Assembly (NCBI GenBank): GCA_028826165.1 | Contig: JAPDFW010000063.1 | Coordinates: 1,302,001 to 1,366,000 of the forward strand | DNA: 64,000 nt | From: Anaeramoeba ignava | Lineage: Eukaryota > Metamonada > Anaeramoebidae | Reading direction: 5' to 3' | Shown here: piece after piece, positions 57,351 through 64,000 of the stretch | How positions within the stretch are numbered: position 1 is the stretch's first letter | Layout of the letters: the number at the start of each line of letters is the position of its first letter | Program-made: the position numbers and the translations under genes | The notes under the pieces: model-generated | Seen by the model: the letters and a program-made list of their open reading frames with translations, nothing else | Database searches by the model: none | What the model was told of the DNA's origin: nothing

Positions 57351-60300
57351 CTAAATTTCATGACTTGAATTTTGATTTAAATTTGGAGTTTTATTTACTC
57401 TTTTATTTTGATTTGTATTTTGATTTAATTTTTGATTTGTATTTTGATTTGTATTTTGATTTGATTTTTGATTTGGATTTTGATTCGATTTTTGATTTGT
57501 ATTTTGATTTGTATTTTGATTTAAATTTTTATTCGATTTTTGATTTAGATTTTGATTTGGATTTTGATTTAAATTTTTATTTGATTTTTGATTTGTATTT
57601 TGATTTGTATTTTGATTTAATTTTTGATTTGTATTTTTATTTGATTTTTGATTTGTATTTTGATTTAATTTTTGATTTAATTTTTGATTTGTATTTTGAT
57701 TTGATTTTTGATTTGGATTTTGATTTAATTTTTGATTTGTATTTTGATTTGTATTTTTATTCACTCTTTGGTTTTTATTGAAATTTAAATTTGATTTTAA
57801 TTTTTGATTTTGAATTTGATTTTGATTTGGATTTGATTTTTGATATTTATTTAAACTTGGACTTTTATTTATTCTTTTATTTTCATTTTGAATTGGTGAT
57901 ATATTTTGTTTTTGATTTGCATTTAAATTTGGACTTTTATTTGATTTTTGATTTGTATTTTGATTTAATTTTTGATTCGATTTTTGATTTGTATTTTGAT
58001 TTGTATTTTGATTTGTATTTTGATTTGTATTTTTATTCACTCTTTGGTTTTTATTGAAATTTAAATTTGATTTTGATTTTTGATTTTGATTTTGATTTGA
58101 TTTTTGATATTTATTTAAACTTGGACTTTTATTTATTCTTTTATTTTGAATTTGATTTGGATTTGATTTTTGATATTTATTTAAATTTGGACTTTTATTT
58201 ATTCTTTTATTTTCATTTTGAATTGGTGATATATTTTGTTTTTGATTTTGATTTGATTTCTGATTTTGATTTTGATTTTCAGTTTGATTTTCAATTTGAA
58301 TTTGAATTTTATTTTGATTTTGATTTTGATTTTGATTTTGATTTTGATTTTGATTTTGATTTTGGATTTGATTTTGATTTTCAGTTTGATTTTCAATTTG
58401 ATTTTGAATTTGAATTTGAATTTTATTTTGATTTTGATTTTGAACTTGATTTTGAATTTGAATTTGATTTTGATTTTGATTTTGATTTTCAATTTGATTT
58501 TGATTTTCATTTTCAATTTTATTTTGATTTTGATTTTCAATTTGATTTTCAATTTGATTTTCAATTTGATTTTGATTTTGATTTTTATTTTCAATTTTAA
58601 TTTCAATTTGATTTTGATTTTCATTTTGATTTTCATTTTGATTTTCATTTTGAATTTGATTTTGATTTTGATTTTGATTTTCATTTTCATTTTCAACTTG
58701 ATTTTGATTTTCATTTTGATTTTGATTTGAATTTGAATTTTTTGAAATTCTTGGATTTGATTTTAGAATTGATTGCAAGTTTGATTTTGTAATTGGAGTT
58801 CTCTTCATTTTTTGAGCTGATTTTGATTTTGAATTTAATTTTTGAGGTTTTTTCGGTTTTGATTTTGAAGATGACATAAATTCCATATTTAATCTTTCAT
58901 TAAAATTTGAAACAGCGTTTGAATTTGATTTTAATTTTAGTTTCTTTTGTTCATTAGCTTCTATTTTATTTTTAAATTTTTTGTGTGATTTTGAGATTGT
59001 ATTTGGCTTTATTACACTTTCAGAAAGAATTTTATTTTTTTGTAATTGAGATTGACTTTTTTTTGATCTTTGATTTAATTTTTGGGAATTTTCAATAGTT
59101 TTAATATTTTTCCTTGGATTTAAATCGTTTATTGGTTTTGGTTTTTTGGAACTGATATATTTGGAAGGTGTAAGTTGAATTTTATTATTTTTTTCTTCCT
59201 TTGATTTTTCTATGATTTTGTCATTCATTTTTAGATTTAAATTATTTTGATTTTGATTTTGATTTTGAATTTGATTTTTATTTTGATTTTTATTTTGATT
59301 TTGATTTTGATTTTGATTTTGATTTTGAATTTGAATTTGATTTTGATTTTGATTTTTAATTTGATTTTGATTTTGAATTTGATTTTTATTTTGATTTTGA
59401 TTTTGATTTTGAATTTGATTTTGATTTTGAATTTGATTTTGAATTTGATTTTGATTTTGAATTTGATTTTGATTTTGAATTTCATTTTGAATTTGAATTT
59501 GATTTTGAATTTGATTTTGATTTTGATTTTGATTTTGATTTTTATTTGAATTTTCTAAATGATAAATCTCTCTTGCAAGTGAATGCCTGATTTTTTTTTC
59601 TTTTTGTATATTCTTTTCTTGTAGTTTTTTCTGTGGAGTTTGCTTTGTATTTTGTTGTGGAATATTATTATCTGGATGTTCAATCAATTCCTTTTGTAAA
59701 TCCTTTAAAACATCTGTTTTTGAAAATGCTGCTGAAAAAGTTTTGAATGTTTTAGGTGAACGATATGTTTCTTTTATTAAGTTGAAAAATTGTCTATCAT
59801 TTCTTGCTTGCTTTTGATTATTTTCTTCTGTTTTTTCAACTGAAAAATGCTCGGTCAATCTATTAAATTTATTTAAAGAAATCTGTGGAGATTCTTGACG
59901 AATTGTTATTGTTGGATTTTGGGTTTTCAACTTATCTTGACTTCTAGATTTCCAAATTTCAAAAAGACTGTTTATTTTATTATGAAAATCTTTTTCTGTA
60001 TTTTTTTCATTTTGGTGTTTATTTTGAACTTCTTCGTTTTTATTATCAATAAATCGATCTTTCTCTGAATCAATATAAATATTAATATCATTGTTTACTT
60101 TAATAGTTTCAAACAAATTTTCCTGATTATGTTCATCAATTAAATTATTTTCTTGGTTTTCTTCTTTATATTCATCAATTAAATTATTTTCTTGATTTTC
60201 TTCCTTATATTCATCAATTAAATTATTTTCTTTTTCTTCCTTATATTCTTCCTTATATTCTTCAATTAAATTGTTTTCTTGATTTTCTTCTTTATATTCT

Positions 60301-62271
60301 TCAATTAAATTATTTTCTTGATTTTCTTCTTTATATTCTTCAATTAAATTATTTTCTTGATTTTCAATTTTTGAGTTTATTTGATCAATATTTTGAGGAA
60401 TTGTAAGATGAGATCTTGGTAATTTTGGAAGAGGTCTTATATATTTATGTGTGACACTTTCTTTCCTTTTTCTTTGTGCTGGAATATCTTCTGTATCTTC
60501 TGTAAAAGATAAAATTTTTGGTGCATTGTTTATGATAGTTTTTTTTCTATAATTAAGTCCTTTTAAAAATCCTGTAATAAAACTTTCTCCAGTGTTTTTT
60601 TCATCAACACTATATCCTGGATGTTCTGCAATATGAGATTCAAAATCATCCAGGTCTACTTTTGATATTTGCTTTTGCATCATTGCTTCTCTTATTTGTA
60701 TCCATTCAACAAACATTTGAGTTTTTGAAAATTTTTGAATAAATTTTTGAGTTCTTTTTCTTCTTGAAATTAAGAATCTTTCTAAATTAAATTTGTATTC
60801 TTTTTTTGATTCATCAAATTCCATAAATGCAGCATAATCACCAAGAATTTTTATCCAAAAAAGAAAAAATTTTTCAATGATTTCAGTTGGATCAAAATGG
60901 GTTAGATCTAATTCGATTATTTTGTTTTTGAATTTTAAATTGAAATAAATTTTTAAAATGAATTAATTTTTAAAATGAAATAAACCTTCTAAACATCCTT
61001 TTAATCCAGAAACTAATTTATTTATTCTATGAGAAGGAAAAAAACTCAAATCTTGAGGATTAAATTCAACTCTATTATCATCCAAATCAACATAAGTAAC
61101 ATCTGATAAATTCATTGATTCAAGTTCAGGAATCATCGAATCATGAACTCCAAGAATAAAAGGAAAAGGAGCAAGTACAGTTTGAATCAAATTTTTTGGT
61201 AAAATAGGAATAAAGGTATGCTATTAATAATTGAATTTTTTTTTTTTGAAAAAATATTATAAAGCAAAATTTTAACACAAAAATAATAAGACATTTTTTT
61301 TTGTTTTCCGAAAATCAATTCATAAAATCTCCTGGAAATCATGAATTATAAAGTAACCAATATTTACATGCCATAAAAAAGGTTGCGCAATAAAACAACA
61401 TGAAAAAACAGCATTTGAAAGAAGATGCAAATTTGTTGAGGATAAAATAATCCTTTTTTCGAGTATAATTGAAGAGAATAAACAAACAACTCTTTTTGGA
61501 TCTAAAGCCTTAAAAAAAACCGACAAATCAAACTAAAAAGAAAAACGATTTAAAAAACGATCCACAGTTGATTCAATAAAAAATATAAATGAGGGAAATT
61601 GATTTTGATTTTTTCATACATTTGCATAAATAGAAGATGGATAATATAAATGCAAAGCTTGATCTTTTTTATGAGTCATTTGAAATATCACAGAATCTCC
61701 GCGCAAAGGAGGGGTTTTTGAGTACAAAAATTGCATAAAATTATTCAAAGTATTTGCTTCTTTCTTTTTGGTAATTTGAGGAAAAATATCAAGAAAGAAA
61801 TCTGTAAAAGGACTAAAAAAATTGGGTTTTTCGAAATACCAAAATTAGTTAAGCTGAAATTTATGAAGCAAAGGGTAATTAAGTCTTACTATTGACAAAA
61901 AAAACCCATGCATTGAATTATTTTTTTTTCTGAATTTTCTTTTAATAAACGTTGACAAACTGCATATTTTCTTGTTCCTTCCATATCTGTTAAACTAAAT
62001 GTGAAATTAAAACTAAAGACACACAAAAAATATCAATAAAAGTTTTGTTGTTTTGAAATTAGTGTGAGAAATTCTACTTCTCTTTGTAGTGTTCTTGTAT
62101 AAATTGTCTTGATTCTGAGAAACAAAATTCTCCTATTTGCGTTATATATTCAGTTCTTAAATTATCTGGAAATAAATATTTGATTTGTATTTCTTCTTCG
62201 TCTTCCTTAATATTTATTGGATTTATTGGAAATTCATAGATAAAAAAGTTTTGAAAAAGTAAATTTGACAT
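57351..62271 (-). CDS. DENN-domain protein 2 with very long N/Q-rich tail
   Basis: Probable Rab exchange factor. Model: complement(join(57351..60907, 60986..61220, 61368..61532, 61620..61812, 61890..61994, 62078..62271)), 1482 aa. uDENN: EIQIKYLFPDN, GTRKYAVCQRLL, YPFTDFFLDIFPQI. cDENN: LDPKRVVCLFSSIILEKRII, LWH joined to HTFIPILP, VTYVDLDDNRVEFNPQDL. dDENN-like: IIEKFFLFWIKILGDYA, FSKTQMFVEWIQIREAMM. Then come six copies of an NQENNLIEEYKE repeat (60110-60370) and about 700 residues dominated by NQ, NQNT, KSNQN and IQNQ repeats. Intron phases match DENN protein 1. Removing one T at 57351-57356 would extend the protein by RYPQIGHVTKSINPKLESKL to a stop at 57212-57214. Convergent with UBE2H. 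Confidence 0.87.
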
Positions 62272-62436
62272 TTAAAAAGAAAAATGAAAAAATGAAAAAA
62301 TGAAAAATGAAAAAATGAAAAAAAAATTTCTTCATTTAAAAAAAGGTGAATTTTTTTTTTATTCCACATTTTTTTCTTTCACTTTTTTTTTCTTTCCATT
62401 TTTTTCATTTTTTTCATTTTTTCATTTTCATTTTAA
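62272..62436. promoter_or_regulatory. Divergent region between DENN protein 2 and CENATAC-like gene
   Basis: 165 bp holding both promoters: GAAAAAATGAAAAAATG repeats on the left, TTTTTTCATTTTTTTC repeats on the right, roughly mirror images of one another. The same words flank several other start codons in the window (for example 42830-42850, 55415-55475, 16795-16835). Confidence 0.5.
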
Positions 62437-63751
62437 ATGTTTTCTTTTTGTAGAATTTGTAAACGTAATTATAATACAAAAGATAATCATTTCCATTCAA
62501 AATTACATCAAGATAATTTAAATAATCGTTTGAAAACAGAGACCAAAAGGGTTTCTGATGCTATTTATTATCTTCATAATATAAAATATTTAAATTCTCA
62601 AGAAGAAAATTTTAAAAATAAATTTTTTTGTTATTTTTGTGAAGAATATATTTTACAAAATGATGGACCTGTAGCAAAGTAAAAGACTTAATTATTAACT
62701 AATTACGTTTAAATTTTTGTTCCTTGTTTTATAATCTAAATTTTTTATCATTTAGTTTCCAAGTTTTAAAACATTTAGCTAGTCAAAAACATAAGAAAAA
62801 AGTTTCTATTTTTTTGAAGAAAAATTTTGTTAAAAAAAAAAGACAATCTCAATTTATCATTTCATATTCTTCTTTTCAGAAGGTTACTATCAAAAAATAT
62901 TTAAAATTAAAAAAAAAAAAAAAGATTTTTAATTCAATTTGTTTTTTAATATTCCAATTTTCTGAATTAGTTTGTACGAAAAATCAACTTGAAAAATTTT
63001 CCGAAAAATCAAAATCAAAATCAAAATCAAAATCAAAATCAAAATCAAAATCAAAAAGAAAATGAAAATCAAAATCAAAATCAAAATCAAAATCAAAATC
63101 AAAATCAAAATCAAAATCAAAATCAAAATCAAAATCAAAATCAAAATCAAAATCAAAATCAAAATCAAAATCAAAATCAAAATGAAAATCAAAATAAAAA
63201 TCAAAATCAAAATCAAAATCAAATTCAAATTCAAAATCAAATTCAAAATGAAAATCAAAAATCAAAATCAATTAGTGGAAATTGAAAAAATAAAACAAGA
63301 AATTGGAAAAAAAAGAAAAAAACATCCACAAAAACTTAATCCCAATAATCAAAATAATCAAAATAATCAATATAATCAATATAATCAATATAATCCATAT
63401 AATCCATATAATCAAAATAACCAAAATAATCAATATAATCCAAATATTGAATATAATCAATATAATCAATATAATCAATATATTCAAAATAATCAAAATA
63501 ACCAAAATATTGGATATAATCAATATAATCCAAATATTGAATATAATCCAAATATTGGATATAATCCAAATATTAATAATATTAAATATAATCCAAATAT
63601 TAAATATATTCAAAATAACCAATATAATCCAAATATTAAAAATATTCAAAATATTAAAAATATTAATAATATTAAAAATATTAAAAATATTCAAAATATT
63701 AAAAATATTAATTCAAAAAATTTGAAAAAGAATAAAAATCATCTCAAATAA
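62437..63751 (+). CDS. CENATAC: CENATAC/CCDC84-like zinc-finger protein
   Basis: In animals and plants CENATAC (TITAN9) works in the minor spliceosome on U12-type introns. Model: join(62437..62678, 62756..62882, 62971..63751), about 382 aa after removing one A near 63255. Zinc finger 1: FCRICKRNYNTKDNHFHSKL with HQDNL. Zinc finger 2 spans the first junction: CYFCEEYILQNDGPVAK joined to NFQVLKHLASQKHKKKVSIF, matching the family LLEHLASPEHKK motif. A further match is QFIISYSSFQK joined to FVRKI, like the family VTPQDYARFKKS. After this the protein turns into Gln/Asn, then Asn/Tyr/Ile repeats, ending KKNKNHLK. The N-terminal half is convincing; the tail is low complexity. Divergent from DENN protein 2 across 165 bp. 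Confidence 0.78.
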
Positions 63752-63783
63752 ATTTTCATTTTTTTCTTTTCATTTTTTTTAAA

Positions 63784-64000
63784 ATGAAATCATTTCTCCT
63801 TTTAACTTTATTTTTCATTTTCATAATAATCACTTTCTCTTCATCAAATTCTTTTGAAGATGAAAGTTATTCAGAAAAATTAATAATACAACCTTTCTCA
63901 AAATCACAAATATTGTTTAATTTTCAATTTAATTTTGAAGTTCATCATTTAAATAAATGTAAAAAAACAAAAGCAAATTATTTTGGAATTCAAAAAAAAA
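63784..64000 (+). CDS. PIG-T/Gpi16-like GPI transamidase subunit, 3'-truncated
   Basis: The frame runs off the right window edge (72 codons seen). It begins with a clear signal peptide, MKSFLLLTLFFIFIIITFSS, followed by EDESYSEKLIIQPFSKSQIL and FNFQFNFEVH. This matches the start of PIG-T (Gpi16), an ER membrane subunit of the complex that attaches GPI anchors: after the signal peptide the family has a Glu-Leu-Leu-Ile-x-Pro-Leu motif and an alternating FxF strand. The end, ANYFGIQK, fits the family segment that leads to FP-x-x-L-G-Q. The family call rests on this short region only. It is only 32 bp downstream of the CENATAC-like stop. Confidence 0.65.
   Translation, partial: MKSFLLLTLFFIFIIITFSSSNSFEDESYSEKLIIQPFSKSQILFNFQFNFEVHHLNKCKKTKANYFGIQKK

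Noticed and set aside
58199-59549. Lys-Ile, Leu-Ile and Asp-Phe repeat frames on both strands
   Set aside because: Shadow frames of the N/Q-coding tract of DENN protein 2.
1-64000. Transposons, integrated viruses, rRNA or additional tRNAs
   Set aside because: No transposase, reverse transcriptase, integrase, viral structural gene, terminal inverted repeat or rRNA core was seen; only one tRNA cloverleaf was found.

Overview
This is nuclear DNA from a very AT-rich protist. Genes carry short GT-AG introns, several introns and intergenic spacers are pure AT tandem repeats, many proteins have long Asn/Gln-rich or Lys-rich tracts, and no bacterial operon structure is seen. The gene content (BTB-TLDc, RGS-RhoGEF-MORN, DENN and armadillo proteins) would fit an amoeboid protist such as Anaeramoeba, but that assignment is inference only. 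All exon models were built by eye from reading frame, splice dinucleotides, intron phase and family similarity.

Layout. 1-5.2 kb: 3' end of a FRA10AC1-like gene, a five-exon NudE/NDEL1 gene on the minus strand with a 2.3-kb repeat-filled intron, and a single-exon FAD synthase. 5.2-11.1 kb: a 12-bp-repeat spacer and an ankyrin/DHYC palmitoyltransferase of the Akr1 type. 11.7-26.2 kb, all minus strand: DENN protein 1, an eIF4E-family protein (4EHP-like), the RNA polymerase III repressor MAF1, and an RGS-RhoGEF-PH-MORN fusion. 26.2-28.9 kb: an 11-bp minisatellite. 28.9-31.0 kb: an unrecognised, GC-richer gene with two receiver-like halves. 31.4-32.9 kb: BTB-BACK-TLDc protein. 33-35.3 kb: about 150-bp satellite followed by tRNA-Glu(UUC). 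35.6-42.1 kb: Raptor. 42.9-52.3 kb: two histone H3 variant genes encoding the same protein, with a Lys-Gly-Gln repeat tail, flanking an armadillo gene built of one-repeat exons and a von Willebrand A protein. 52.5-57.1 kb: a U-box/armadillo protein and a UBE2H-type E2. 57.2-62.3 kb: DENN protein 2, a paralogue of DENN protein 1. 62.4 kb-end: a CENATAC-like zinc-finger protein and the 5' end of a PIG-T-like gene.

Functional links. Raptor, MAF1 and an eIF4E-family protein all belong to or sit downstream of the TORC1 growth pathway, and UBE2H and U-box proteins are ubiquitin-transfer components. Nothing shows that these neighbours are co-regulated. Several otherwise well-conserved genes need a one- or two-base frame correction, mostly inside A-runs. 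These could be assembly errors, real lesions or recoding, and they are flagged individually.
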